This document shows positions 1-7,452 of a stretch of DNA of 64,000 nt, piece after piece. The DNA comes from Erythrobacter sp. F6033 (GTDB lineage: Bacteria > Pseudomonadota > Alphaproteobacteria > Sphingomonadales > Sphingomonadaceae). The number at the start of each line of letters is the position of its first letter. Position 1 is the stretch's first letter. Below the pieces are notes generated by a model. That model was given only the letters and a program-made list of their open reading frames with translations, did not search any database and had not been told where the DNA came from. Where the stretch lies: the NCBI RefSeq assembly GCF_023016005.1, contig NZ_JALKAZ010000001.1:434001-498000 (forward strand). The letters run 5' to 3'. The position numbers and the translations under genes were made by a program.

Positions 1-169
1 CGGCTATACAATTACCACAGTCAATGGCGGTGAGCTGACTGCCTCTGTGGTCGACGGCGCCGTGATTTTGACGGACGCGGCTGGCGGTACATCAACAGTG
101 ACCGCGACCGATGTTGAAGCATCAAACGGGTTGATCCACGTTATCGACACAGTGCTGATGCCAGCATAA
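1..169 (+). CDS. C-terminal end of a fasciclin (FAS1) domain protein, cut by the window edge
   Basis: The open frame enters at base 2 and ends at the TAA at 167-169, giving about 55 residues. The sequence has the usual end of a FAS1 domain: a Val-Asn-Gly-Gly-Glu-Leu strand, then Asp-Val-Glu-Ala-Ser-Asn-Gly and Ile-His-Val-Ile-Asp-Thr-Val-Leu-Met-Pro (the FAS1 H2 box). Fasciclin domains are secreted adhesion or surface modules. The N-terminus and any signal peptide lie outside the window. A strong terminator follows directly, so this is the last gene of its transcript. Confidence 0.85.
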   Translation, partial: GYTITTVNGGELTASVVDGAVILTDAAGGTSTVTATDVEASNGLIHVIDTVLMPA

Positions 170-193
170 TCAAAGCGATAAATTGACATTGCG

Positions 194-228
194 AAGGCGG
201 GCCTTTTCAGGTCCGCCTTTTGCGTTTT
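194..228 (+). terminator. Rho-independent terminator of the fasciclin gene
   Basis: A 10-bp stem (194-203 with 210-219, one G-U pair) encloses a 6-base loop and is followed by a T-rich run ending in five Ts. It lies 25 bases after the fasciclin stop codon. Confidence 0.85.
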
Positions 229-254
229 TGGACATGCCGCGTTAAATGGCGGCG

Positions 255-701
255 ATGAAGCAAAGCACCATTTTCGTCCGCAATTGCCGTTCGCAGCTGG
301 TCCTGCTTGCGGCTTGCAGCGCACTGGCGGCGTGTTCGACAAGCGACGGTATCGATGAAGGCGGCGAAGTATTTGCTGGCATCGACGCCGAGGCGACGAT
401 CAATCTGCTTGGCAATGAACCATTCTGGGGCATTGAGATCGAACCCAAGGGCACAGGGTATGTTGCGACCTATTCGACGCCTGAGAACATCGACGGAATG
501 GCTATCGAAGTGACACGCTTTGCCGGGAATAACGGGCTGGGTTTCTCGGGTGAGCTTGATGGCGCTGCGCTGCAGATCGCCCTGACACCGGGAGATTGCA
601 ACGATACGATGAGTGACAATACCTATCCGTACACGGCGACAGTCTCACTTGGCGATGCAACCCTTTTCGGGTGCGGTTACACCAGTGACGAACCCGTTTA
701 G
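255..701 (+). CDS. Predicted lipoprotein of the COG3650 type
   Basis: About 148 residues. The N-terminus is a lipoprotein signal ending in Leu-Ala-Ala-Cys, so the mature protein is probably anchored to a membrane. The body has the family pattern Gly-Asn-Glu-Pro-Phe-Trp near the start, a Cys-Asn-Asp-Thr-Met-Ser-Asp-Asn-Thr-Tyr-Pro block, and a Leu-Phe-Gly-Cys-Gly block; the two cysteines probably form a disulfide. Proteins of this group are uncharacterised. An in-frame ATG lies at 246; I prefer the one at 255 because a purine-rich GGCGG stretch precedes it, but this is not decisive. The membrane gene at 716 follows after 14 bases and is probably co-transcribed. Confidence 0.65.
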   Translation: MKQSTIFVRNCRSQLVLLAACSALAACSTSDGIDEGGEVFAGIDAEATINLLGNEPFWGIEIEPKGTGYVATYSTPENIDGMAIEVTRFAGNNGLGFSGELDGAALQIALTPGDCNDTMSDNTYPYTATVSLGDATLFGCGYTSDEPV

Positions 702-715
702 GGGAACAGTGACTT

Positions 716-1099
716 ATGAATGAAGGCAGGTTGGGTGCACCCGTAGGCCGAAATGAAATCGGCTCATTCTGGCCAATATTTTTCTGGTCAGCTGCGTTGT
801 TCAATTTCTTAATCGGGCTGTCCGGCATGCTCGCGCCCGTACCAAGCGTCGACGAACGCATCATTGGCCTGCTCGTATTCTGTTTCGGCGTTGTCTATGC
901 GGTCGTCGCCCGCAACCCGCTGCGGTATGCTGCAGTCTTGTGGGCTGGCGTGATTGGCAATCTCGGCGTTGTCGGTTTGATGGCGCAAGGAGTCCTGAAT
1001 GGAGAAGGCGGGATTCTGGGAATAATCATTCTTTCTATCGACTTGGTGTTCGCCATCGGCTTTTTGGCTTTCTTAATCACCCGGCCGAGCGAGACTTAA
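716..1099 (+). CDS. Small four-helix membrane protein, function unknown
   Basis: 127 residues with four hydrophobic segments at about residues 20-42, 48-65, 70-92 and 98-120. It carries no motif that I recognise. A GGGGA sequence lies 10 bases before the ATG. It starts 14 bases after the lipoprotein gene at 255, so the two are likely one transcript. It ends facing the S41 protease gene across a 12-bp inverted repeat. Confidence 0.6.
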   Translation: MNEGRLGAPVGRNEIGSFWPIFFWSAALFNFLIGLSGMLAPVPSVDERIIGLLVFCFGVVYAVVARNPLRYAAVLWAGVIGNLGVVGLMAQGVLNGEGGILGIIILSIDLVFAIGFLAFLITRPSET

Positions 1100-1154
1100 A
1101 CTCGGCTTCCGTCGTATGATGCGGGTTTGATCCAGATACGCCTGTGTCAAAGCA

Positions 1155-1188
1155 CCCGGCTGGAATACCAGTCAATATTCCAGCCGGG
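1155..1188. terminator. Strong inverted repeat between convergent genes, probable bidirectional terminator
   Basis: A perfect 12-bp stem (1155-1166 with 1177-1188) with a 10-base loop lies between the stop codons at 1099 (+) and 1226 (-). Neither side has a long T run, so it is not a textbook intrinsic terminator. Its position and strength still make a terminator or 3'-end stabilising hairpin the likeliest role. Confidence 0.6.
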
Positions 1189-1225
1189 CGGCTTGTCCTC
1201 GCGCTAGTCCTTTGCGCAAAAGGCG

Positions 1226-2698
1226 CTAGAACAGTCCCGGTATCTCGAATTGCGCGGCGTTTGGACGCTCCGGCTGCAATATTTCGCGTCCGCCGACACT
1301 CTGTATTCCTTGGCCAGGGCCGCCAATGATTGCGGTACATGTTCGACCACCTAGGAAATCGAGAGCGGTTGCAATCGAGGCCTCCGATGCATCGCCTAGA
1401 GGGGCGAAGATATCATCGCTGGCCCGGCAGGTATTCGGCATTTCACTTGCCATGCCGCTAAAATACTCGCCGCGGCCGTCGGCATTGTTAGTTTGGAAGG
1501 TGACAGCGCGAATACGCAAATCGCACGCATCCAGATCAAATCCGAATTGACCCACTGGCTTGCCCGAAGTGTTGTCACCGATCAGCGCGAGGTTTGCTGG
1601 CGCGACATACGGGATCATAGAGTTCATCACGAGTTCGCTTGCTGAGGCTGTGCCGACCCGACCGATAAATGCGATCTTTATCGGATTGACCGACGGGAGA
1701 GTCTCTGATGAGCCAAGAGCTCCGGTTGCTGGATTAAAGAAGCCTCCGGTGCTTTCGAAAAATTCCGTGGAGTTTTCGCTCGATTTGCTCGGTCGCAGAA
1801 CTGTTTCGCTAAAGACCTGACCAGTGTTGGGACCGCGCAAGAAGTCTCCCATCATGTCGGCGATCCGAACCAGACCGCCACCATTGTAGCGGAAATCGAT
1901 TATGAACTCTGTAATCCCTTGATTGCTGAAATCCTGAAAAACATCGGCCAGTTGACGGTCTGATGTGCCAACAATGAATGTCCGAAAGTTAAGATAGCCA
2001 ACTTGTTTTCCGCCGTCATTCAGAACGACGGCACCATATCGGTTCGATATCGGATTGAGCGAGAAACTCGATTTGGTGATGGTTTGCTCGATGACATTGC
2101 CACCGACCTGCGCGAAGCGGATGACTCGCGACACACCTGGATCGGATGGACCCAGCGCATTGATCACCGATTGCGGGCCGCCAGAGGCCATTAGCGACGA
2201 GACTGTCACTAGGTTGCCGCTGCTCTCACCAATTTGCAGCAACTCCGTTCCGCGGTCCATGCCCGCAGCAAATCCATTGCCATTTTCGAAAGCTTCGAGA
2301 AGGAACACGCGGTTGTTTACGGTGTCATAGGCAAGGCGGATGCCAAACCCGGCACTGGCACCGGAATTGATGAGTTCGTTTTCCTCCGCGATTGAGGTGG
2401 CGAAGGTAAAGCCCTTGTCCCGATCCTGCGCGCGAGCAGGCGCAACGCGGGCATTCAGATATGTCTGTACATCGGTGATGCCTGCGCGGCTGACATTATT
2501 GTCCAGCAGATTGGGGAACAGATACCATTCGTTGAGAACGGCATCGGCAAAGTCGAGCTGTTCGGTGAGTGAGCACCCGGCTGTAGTAGGAGGCGTTGTC
2601 GGGCCGCCGCTTGTCGGAGGAGGTGAGCTGCCTCCACCGCCGCAAGCTACAAGAGCAAATGCGAGGGTTGAAGAGAGGGCGGTGCGACCAATATTCAT
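1226..2698 (-). CDS. S41 family C-terminal processing peptidase, lipoprotein
   Basis: 490 residues from the ATG at 2698, which has a GGAG ribosome binding site about 10 bases upstream. The signal ends in Val-Ala-Cys followed by four glycines and a Ser/Pro/Thr-rich linker, as in secreted sphingomonad proteases. A PDZ-like middle region comes next (Gly-Ile-Arg-Leu, Leu-Leu-Gln-Ile-Gly), then the S41 core with Ile-Asp-Phe-Arg-Tyr-Asn-Gly-Gly-Gly and the active-site Ser in Gly-Thr-Ala-Ser-Ala-Ser-Glu-Leu. S41 peptidases cleave C-terminal tails of periplasmic or outer-membrane proteins. It is a single gene. Confidence 0.88.
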   Translation of the reverse strand: MNIGRTALSSTLAFALVACGGGGSSPPPTSGGPTTPPTTAGCSLTEQLDFADAVLNEWYLFPNLLDNNVSRAGITDVQTYLNARVAPARAQDRDKGFTFATSIAEENELINSGASAGFGIRLAYDTVNNRVFLLEAFENGNGFAAGMDRGTELLQIGESSGNLVTVSSLMASGGPQSVINALGPSDPGVSRVIRFAQVGGNVIEQTITKSSFSLNPISNRYGAVVLNDGGKQVGYLNFRTFIVGTSDRQLADVFQDFSNQGITEFIIDFRYNGGGLVRIADMMGDFLRGPNTGQVFSETVLRPSKSSENSTEFFESTGGFFNPATGALGSSETLPSVNPIKIAFIGRVGTASASELVMNSMIPYVAPANLALIGDNTSGKPVGQFGFDLDACDLRIRAVTFQTNNADGRGEYFSGMASEMPNTCRASDDIFAPLGDASEASIATALDFLGGRTCTAIIGGPGQGIQSVGGREILQPERPNAAQFEIPGLF

Positions 2699-2956
2699 GG
2701 GGTGCGACTCCGTGAGGTAAAGCAATTTAGGGTATAGATTTGGCGTCCGAACGGTGCATGAACATGCAATGCCACGGTCCGAGCCGCAAGGCTGATTGGG
2801 CTTCGCAACCGAGGTGAAGGCGTAAAATCATGCGAATTTGCATGCAATTCGGCGCAATTTGCCGAGTTTTCCTCAGAAAGCAGCGTAATTTCAGCCCGCG
2901 CGGCTCGTTTACTGCCCCGTATCCTACTAGCAAAAGAGACATGGAAAGACAGAATC

Positions 2957-3550
2957 ATGACTGACCTTCCCGATTGGCTTGTTTCAGGCCTGCCGGCCGC
3001 TGCGCGCCATCCTGGCCTCGCAATCGCGTCGCTGGGTGATAAACGCTCGTTCGGGCGCGGAGGCTTCGCGCTTTCGAGTCCTGCTTTTGACGCTGGCGAA
3101 GAACTTGATCCGTGCTTCACCGCGAAAGAAGAAGACGCGGTTGCGCCGCCGCTCGAATGGACCGCGCCGCCTCCTGGCTCTCAGGAAGTGGTGCTCATCG
3201 TTGAGGACGCCACAACTGCCGGCGACAAGCCGCAATGCCACTGGCTCGTTTGGGGCCTCGGCGCGCAGCGCGGCAAGTTGCTTGAAGGTGAAGTGCCGCC
3301 GCGCGCTGGCAAGAACCACCTTGGAAATTCCGAATGGCTGCTGCCCGACCCACCAGTCGGCGAAACACGCAACTACGTGTTCCAGCTTTTCGCTACCGAC
3401 CTTCCGCTCACTCTTATGCCCGGCGCTAGCCGTGACGATCTGATGACGATGCTGAAAGGCACCGTCACAGCTTGCGCGGTTCTGACGGCACCTTTCACCG
3501 GTATCGAAGCCGATGACGGGATGGCATGGGAAGATGAAGAACTTGACTAA
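2957..3550 (+). CDS. YbhB/YbcL family PEBP-like protein
   Basis: 197 residues, the usual length for bacterial Raf-kinase-inhibitor-like (phosphatidylethanolamine-binding) proteins. The family anchors are visible: Pro-Leu-Glu-Trp followed by a Pro-Pro-Gly stretch, Val-Leu-Ile-Val-Glu-Asp-Ala, His-Trp-Leu-Val-Trp-Gly-Leu, and Gly-Glu-Thr-Arg-Asn-Tyr-Val-Phe-Gln-Leu-Phe-Ala. No signal peptide is seen, so it is probably cytoplasmic. The ligand is unknown. The SWIB-domain gene follows after 26 bases and shares the terminator at 3860. Confidence 0.88.
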   Translation: MTDLPDWLVSGLPAAARHPGLAIASLGDKRSFGRGGFALSSPAFDAGEELDPCFTAKEEDAVAPPLEWTAPPPGSQEVVLIVEDATTAGDKPQCHWLVWGLGAQRGKLLEGEVPPRAGKNHLGNSEWLLPDPPVGETRNYVFQLFATDLPLTLMPGASRDDLMTMLKGTVTACAVLTAPFTGIEADDGMAWEDEELD

Positions 3551-3576
3551 ACTGCCATCATAAAAGGGAGAATACC

Positions 3577-3828
3577 ATGGCTGGCAAGACCAACGCACTG
3601 CAGAAACCAGTGACACTTTCAGGCGACCTCGAGAACGTAATCGGCAAAGGCCCGATGACACGCGCTCAGGTTACTTCAAAGGTCTGGGAATACATCAAGG
3701 CAAACAGCCTGCAGGATTCCAAAGACAAGCGTCAGATCAATCCAGATGCCAAGCTTGGCGCTGTGATCGGCAAAGACCAGATCTCGATGTTCAAGATGAC
3801 GGCTGCTGTTTCTAAGCACCTCACCTAA
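3577..3828 (+). CDS. SWIB/MDM2 domain protein
   Basis: 83 residues, almost all of it one SWIB domain: Pro-Met-Thr-Arg-Ala-Gln-Val, Lys-Val-Trp-Glu-Tyr-Ile-Lys, Leu-Gln-Asp, Arg-Gln-Ile-Asn-Pro-Asp. SWIB domains occur in eukaryotic chromatin remodellers and as stand-alone proteins in Chlamydia and many alphaproteobacteria, where a nucleoid or DNA-topology role has been proposed. The gene has a GGGAG ribosome binding site and its own terminator. Confidence 0.9.
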   Translation: MAGKTNALQKPVTLSGDLENVIGKGPMTRAQVTSKVWEYIKANSLQDSKDKRQINPDAKLGAVIGKDQISMFKMTAAVSKHLT

Positions 3829-3859
3829 GTTCATCCTCTCGTAAGAGATGATCGAATGC

Positions 3860-3899
3860 AGCGGCGCGGCTCGGAAGAGTTCGCGCCGCTTCTTTTTTT
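3860..3899 (+). terminator. Rho-independent terminator after the SWIB gene
   Basis: A perfect 9-bp stem (3860-3868 with 3882-3890) with a 13-base loop, followed directly by TCTTTTTTT at 3891-3899. Confidence 0.93.
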
Positions 3900-3905
3900 G
3901 GTGCG

Positions 3906-4319
3906 CTAAAGCTCAATACTGTTTTGGGGTTTGGCATGCGGGCCGACCACTTCGCCAACCCATAGCGAAAGCCAGATGATAATCGGCTGCGCGATCATAC
4001 GCGGTACGTGATAGCCAAGGCCAAGCCCGCCATCTTCTCGGGCCATATCCATAGTGAAATGATTGATGTTGGCGGGCCATACGCACAGCGCATATGCGGC
4101 AAGTGCGATGCCCGCGGCCTGACGCAATTGCTTTGAAAATGGTTGCAGCAATCCGACCGCACCGAGGATTTCGGCAAAGCCGGTCCACCATATGACTGCG
4201 CCGCGATGCGGCACCCAGTTCGGAGTGATAGCCAGAAACGGCTCCGGCCAGACCAGATGCAGGTAGCCGGCAGACGCATAGAGAAGAGCGAGGATGAGAC
4301 GCATCGCGAGCTTGATCAT
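3906..4319 (-). CDS. DoxX family membrane protein
   Basis: 137 residues from the ATG at 4319, chosen because GGAG lies 10 bases upstream; an in-frame ATG at 4352 has none. Four hydrophobic segments are present, with the DoxX pattern Leu-Tyr-Ala-Ser-Ala-Gly near the start and Trp-Trp-Thr-Gly-Phe-Ala-Glu-Ile-Leu-Gly-Ala in the second helix. DoxX-like proteins are small inner-membrane proteins, some tied to thiosulfate or quinone redox work; the role here is unknown. It is divergent from the dipeptidase at 4421. Confidence 0.8.
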   Translation of the reverse strand: MIKLAMRLILALLYASAGYLHLVWPEPFLAITPNWVPHRGAVIWWTGFAEILGAVGLLQPFSKQLRQAAGIALAAYALCVWPANINHFTMDMAREDGGLGLGYHVPRMIAQPIIIWLSLWVGEVVGPHAKPQNSIEL

Positions 4320-4420
4320 CTTTGCTGCTCCAGATGCGATTGTTCGATCCATTTGTCCGCGCTATCACTGTTGGCCACGTTCAAATCCTTTGTGCCCACT
4401 CACCGAGAGTACCAGTTTTC

Positions 4421-5725
4421 ATGCACTATCGCGCTCTTTCGCTCGCCGCCATCGCAACCTGTCTCGCCGCCTCTGCGTCTGCGCAAAGTGTTGAGGAGGA
4501 TATCGCTTCGGTAGTGGAGACCGATCAGGCAGTCATAACGGCAAATGCCGCGCTTGATGCCGCTCCTGTGTTCGATGGTCATAACGACGTTCCGATCCAG
4601 CTGCGCGCGCGGTTCGACAATCAGATCAACGATTTCGACTTTGCCGATACGCTTGAGATTGGCGACACCCATCCTCAAGGACGGGTGATGCATACCGATC
4701 TGGCGCGCTTGGCAGAGGGCAAGGTCGGCGCGCAATATTGGTCTGTCTATGTCCCCACGAGCCTGAGCGAACCGGAAGCGGTTCAAATGACGATGGAGCA
4801 GATCGACGTGATGAAGCGTCTGATCGCGCGGTATCCTGATGCGCTCGCTTATGCAGAGACCGCTGACCAAGTCGAAAGCGCAATGGCGGCGGGCAAAGTT
4901 GCATCGCTGCTGGGTATGGAGGGTGGCCATTCGATCGGGTCGAGCCTTGGTGTGCTGCGCCAGATGTACGCGCTGGGCGCGCGCTACATGACCATCACTC
5001 ACTCGCGCAACACGCCTTGGGCGGACAGCGCAACGGACGAGCCAGATCATGGCGGCCTGAACGACTTCGGCAAGGATGTGATCCGCGAAATGAACCGGAT
5101 CGGCATGCTCGTTGATCTGAGCCATGTCAGCGAAGACGCGATGATGGATGCGCTGGACGTGGCACAGGCTCCAGTGATTTTCAGCCACTCGGGTGCACGT
5201 GCAATCAATGGGCACGCGCGCAATGTACCGGATAGCGTACTCGCCCGGCTGCCTGAGAATGGCGGTATTGTGATGGTGGTCGGCCTGCCCGGCTTTCTCA
5301 ACGACGAGCGCCGGCAATGGTACGCAACGCGCGAAGCCGAGGTAGCACGTCAAAAGTCATTGTTTGGCGGACAGCCTGATGTGTGGGAGCGGGCGATGGC
5401 TGAATGGGATGCTGCCAATCCCGAGCCGGAAACCATGATCAGCCACATGGCAGATCATGTCGATCACATTAAAGCTGTCGCGGGCGTGGAATATATCGGC
5501 ATCGGTGCCGATTATGACGGCATGCCAACCGGACCTGTTGGAATGGAAGATGTCAGCGGGTATCCGGCGTTGTTCGCCGAATTGGCGCGGCGTGGATATT
5601 CGCAGGTCGAGCTGGAGCTGATCTCAAACCGTAACGCAATCCGCGTTCTGCGCGAGGCAGAGCAATACGCTTCGCGCGTTGCCGATCAGCCGCCAATCGA
5701 GAGTATTCTCGAAACCGGCGACTAA
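4421..5725 (+). CDS. Secreted membrane-dipeptidase (peptidase M19)
   Basis: 434 residues. The ATG at 4421 gives a clean cleavable signal peptide ending Ala-Ser-Ala-Ser-Ala-Gln; longer upstream frames would bury it. M19 zinc-site features are visible: Asp-Gly-His-Asn-Asp (His-x-Asp), Gly-Met-Glu-Gly-Gly-His, Thr-Ile-Thr-His-Ser-Arg-Asn, Asp-Leu-Ser-His, Phe-Ser-His-Ser-Gly-Ala, and Gly-Ala-Asp-Tyr-Asp-Gly near the end. The family hydrolyses dipeptides, including ones with a D-residue at the C-terminal side. The protein should act in the periplasm. Confidence 0.92.
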   Translation: MHYRALSLAAIATCLAASASAQSVEEDIASVVETDQAVITANAALDAAPVFDGHNDVPIQLRARFDNQINDFDFADTLEIGDTHPQGRVMHTDLARLAEGKVGAQYWSVYVPTSLSEPEAVQMTMEQIDVMKRLIARYPDALAYAETADQVESAMAAGKVASLLGMEGGHSIGSSLGVLRQMYALGARYMTITHSRNTPWADSATDEPDHGGLNDFGKDVIREMNRIGMLVDLSHVSEDAMMDALDVAQAPVIFSHSGARAINGHARNVPDSVLARLPENGGIVMVVGLPGFLNDERRQWYATREAEVARQKSLFGGQPDVWERAMAEWDAANPEPETMISHMADHVDHIKAVAGVEYIGIGADYDGMPTGPVGMEDVSGYPALFAELARRGYSQVELELISNRNAIRVLREAEQYASRVADQPPIESILETGD

Positions 5726-5743
5726 ACACGCGGCGCCTTGATG

Positions 5744-5935
5744 TCAGCCGCTCTCGGCCGTCTCAGGCAGATCGTCGTGAGAGGTGGAGGCCATTTCCTC
5801 CAGTTCTTTCTCGGTCATGCTTTCGAACATCGCAATCGACGCGCCTTCAAGATCGGACTTGTCAGTTTCGCCGCGTTTGGCGGATAAGGCTGCTCCAGCA
5901 GCTTTCTGCTGCGCTTTGCTTTCTGCTTTGGCCAC
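5744..5935 (-). CDS. DUF3008 family small protein
   Basis: 63 residues. The family signature is clear: Lys-Ala-Gln-Gln-Lys-Ala-Ala-Gly-Ala-Ala-Leu-Ser-Ala-Lys-Arg-Gly at the start, then Gly-Ala-Ser and Met-x-Glu-Ser-Met-x-Glu-Lys-Glu-Leu-Glu-Glu. The function is unknown; such proteins are small, charged and cytoplasmic. It lies 3 bases after the DUF2945 gene and is almost certainly in the same transcript. Confidence 0.88.
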   Translation of the reverse strand: MAKAESKAQQKAAGAALSAKRGETDKSDLEGASIAMFESMTEKELEEMASTSHDDLPETAESG

Positions 5936-5938
5936 GGC

Positions 5939-6172
5939 TCAGTCTTTGTCCCAGGCGGACAGCTCGCTGCCCCGCTTGAGAACCTCATCTCCGTCTTCCT
6001 GTTTGATCAAATAGGCGGGATTGTCACTGTCACCGTTCTTCGTAACTTCGGTGCCCTGCAAGGTCCGGGTGATGTCTTTTTCAAATCGGTCGGTGATCTG
6101 GCCCTTGCCTTCACCGTTTCCCCAGTTCCATTTGACATACTGATTGGTCTGGAAGCTGTTGGAATTGCTCAT
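5939..6172 (-). CDS. DUF2945 (hypervirulence-associated Tudor-like) protein
   Basis: 77 residues from the second of two adjacent ATGs. The AGGAG upstream is 7 bases from it and only 3-4 bases from the first. The fold is a short SH3/Tudor-like barrel with Gly-Gln-Tyr/Tyr-Val-Lys-Trp-Asn-Trp-Gly and Ala-Tyr-Leu-Ile-Lys-Gln-Glu-Asp-Gly-Asp. The function is unknown. It pairs with the DUF3008 gene immediately downstream; both families are typical of stationary-phase or stress loci, but that role here is inferred. Confidence 0.88.
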   Translation of the reverse strand: MSNSNSFQTNQYVKWNWGNGEGKGQITDRFEKDITRTLQGTEVTKNGDSDNPAYLIKQEDGDEVLKRGSELSAWDKD

Positions 6173-6233
6173 CATTGTCTCCTGTAAATCTACAGAAGTA
6201 ATGCTTGATCAGCAGAAGATGTTCCCGCCAAGA

Positions 6234-6386
6234 TTAGTTAGAGAGAGCGGGGATAATCCAGATTACGCTCATGGCGATAATTGCGATTACAAGACCTATG
6301 CCGAGCACATAACGCATATGCCCCGTCGTTTGACCTGCGCGCGCGTCTTCGTCTTCGATGTGAATTTCTTCGTTGTTGTCGACCAT
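6234..6386 (-). CDS. 50-residue single-pass membrane protein
   Basis: An open frame from ATG 6384-6386 to TAA at 6234-6236 encodes 50 residues. An acidic N-terminal tail (several Glu and Asp in the first 15 residues) is followed by one hydrophobic helix of about 22 residues (Tyr-Val-Leu-Gly-Ile to Trp-Ile-Ile-Pro). A strong GGAGGG lies 5 bases before the ATG, which argues that it is real. It lies between dapD and the DUF2945 gene, all on the same strand. The function is unknown. Confidence 0.75.
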   Translation of the reverse strand: MVDNNEEIHIEDEDARAGQTTGHMRYVLGIGLVIAIIAMSVIWIIPALSN

Positions 6387-6447
6387 TATACCCTCCGTGA
6401 ATTCCGATATATCTTACTCAACGTTGGTCTTGTGGCCTCGTTCCAGA

Positions 6448-7284
6448 CTAATCGCGCAGCAGCTCATTAATTCCGGTTTTTGAGCGGGTTTGCGCATCAA
6501 CGGTCTTCACGATTACCGCGCAATAGAGTGATGGACCCGGAGTGCCATCAGGGAGCGGTTTGCCGGGCAGTGAGCCCGGAACAACGACAGCATAAGGTGG
6601 AACTTCACCCATATGGATCTCGCCTGTAGCGCGATCGACGATCTTGGTCGACGCGCCCAGATAGACACCCATGGAAAGAACAGCGCCTTCGCCAACACGA
6701 ACGCCTTCCGCCACTTCGCTGCGCGCGCCGATAAAGGCGCCATCGCCGATGATTACCGGTTCCGCCTGAAGCGGCTCAAGAACGCCGCCAATCCCCGCGC
6801 CGCCAGAAATGTGCACGTTCTTTCCGATTTGCGCGCATGATCCGACCGTGGCCCAAGTGTCGACCATCGTTCCTTCATCGACATAGGCGCCGATATTTAC
6901 AAAACTTGGCATGAGCACGACGCCTTTGCCAATAAAGCTGCCACGCCGCGCAACGGCGCCCGGAACAACCCGGAAGCCGGCTTCGCGGAACCGATTGTCA
7001 CCCCATCCGGCAAACTTGTTCGGCACCTTGTCGAACGCTGCCTCGCCAGCAGATGCGCCTTCCATCACGCCGTTGTCGCGCAATCGGAAAGACAACAAAA
7101 CTGCCTTCTTGAGCCATTGATTGACGCGCCACCCGCCATTGCCGTCTGGTTCGGCAACGCGTGCTTTGCCGTCGTCCAACATGGCCAAAGCCTCGCTCAC
7201 AGCGTGGCGCACTTCGCTACCTGGTGTGATCTCGGCGCGGTTGTCCCAAGCTGTCTCAATGTCGGCGATCAATGTCTCGGTCAT
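6448..7284 (-). CDS. dapD: 2,3,4,5-tetrahydropyridine-2,6-dicarboxylate N-succinyltransferase
   Basis: 278 residues, full length for DapD. The C-terminal half is a left-handed beta-helix of hexapeptide repeats ([34 protein letters not shown]). It uses succinyl-CoA to acylate tetrahydrodipicolinate in the lysine and diaminopimelate pathway (EC 2.3.1.117), in the cytoplasm as a trimer. AGAGG lies 6 bases before the ATG. Confidence 0.97.
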   Translation of the reverse strand: MTETLIADIETAWDNRAEITPGSEVRHAVSEALAMLDDGKARVAEPDGNGGWRVNQWLKKAVLLSFRLRDNGVMEGASAGEAAFDKVPNKFAGWGDNRFREAGFRVVPGAVARRGSFIGKGVVLMPSFVNIGAYVDEGTMVDTWATVGSCAQIGKNVHISGGAGIGGVLEPLQAEPVIIGDGAFIGARSEVAEGVRVGEGAVLSMGVYLGASTKIVDRATGEIHMGEVPPYAVVVPGSLPGKPLPDGTPGPSLYCAVIVKTVDAQTRSKTGINELLRD

Positions 7285-7452
7285 AGGTCCTCTGGCAATT
7301 CGGAATTTAGCTTTGGCGTGCTGCTAGCCGTGCAATGCAAATGTCACAAGCCGATTGCTATTCGCAACAATGATGAAATTGTCGACTTGTCTTTGTGCGT
7401 TACCATCGCTTAGTGTTTGTGGCCTAGGGGGATTTTGAGAGAGATCATAATT

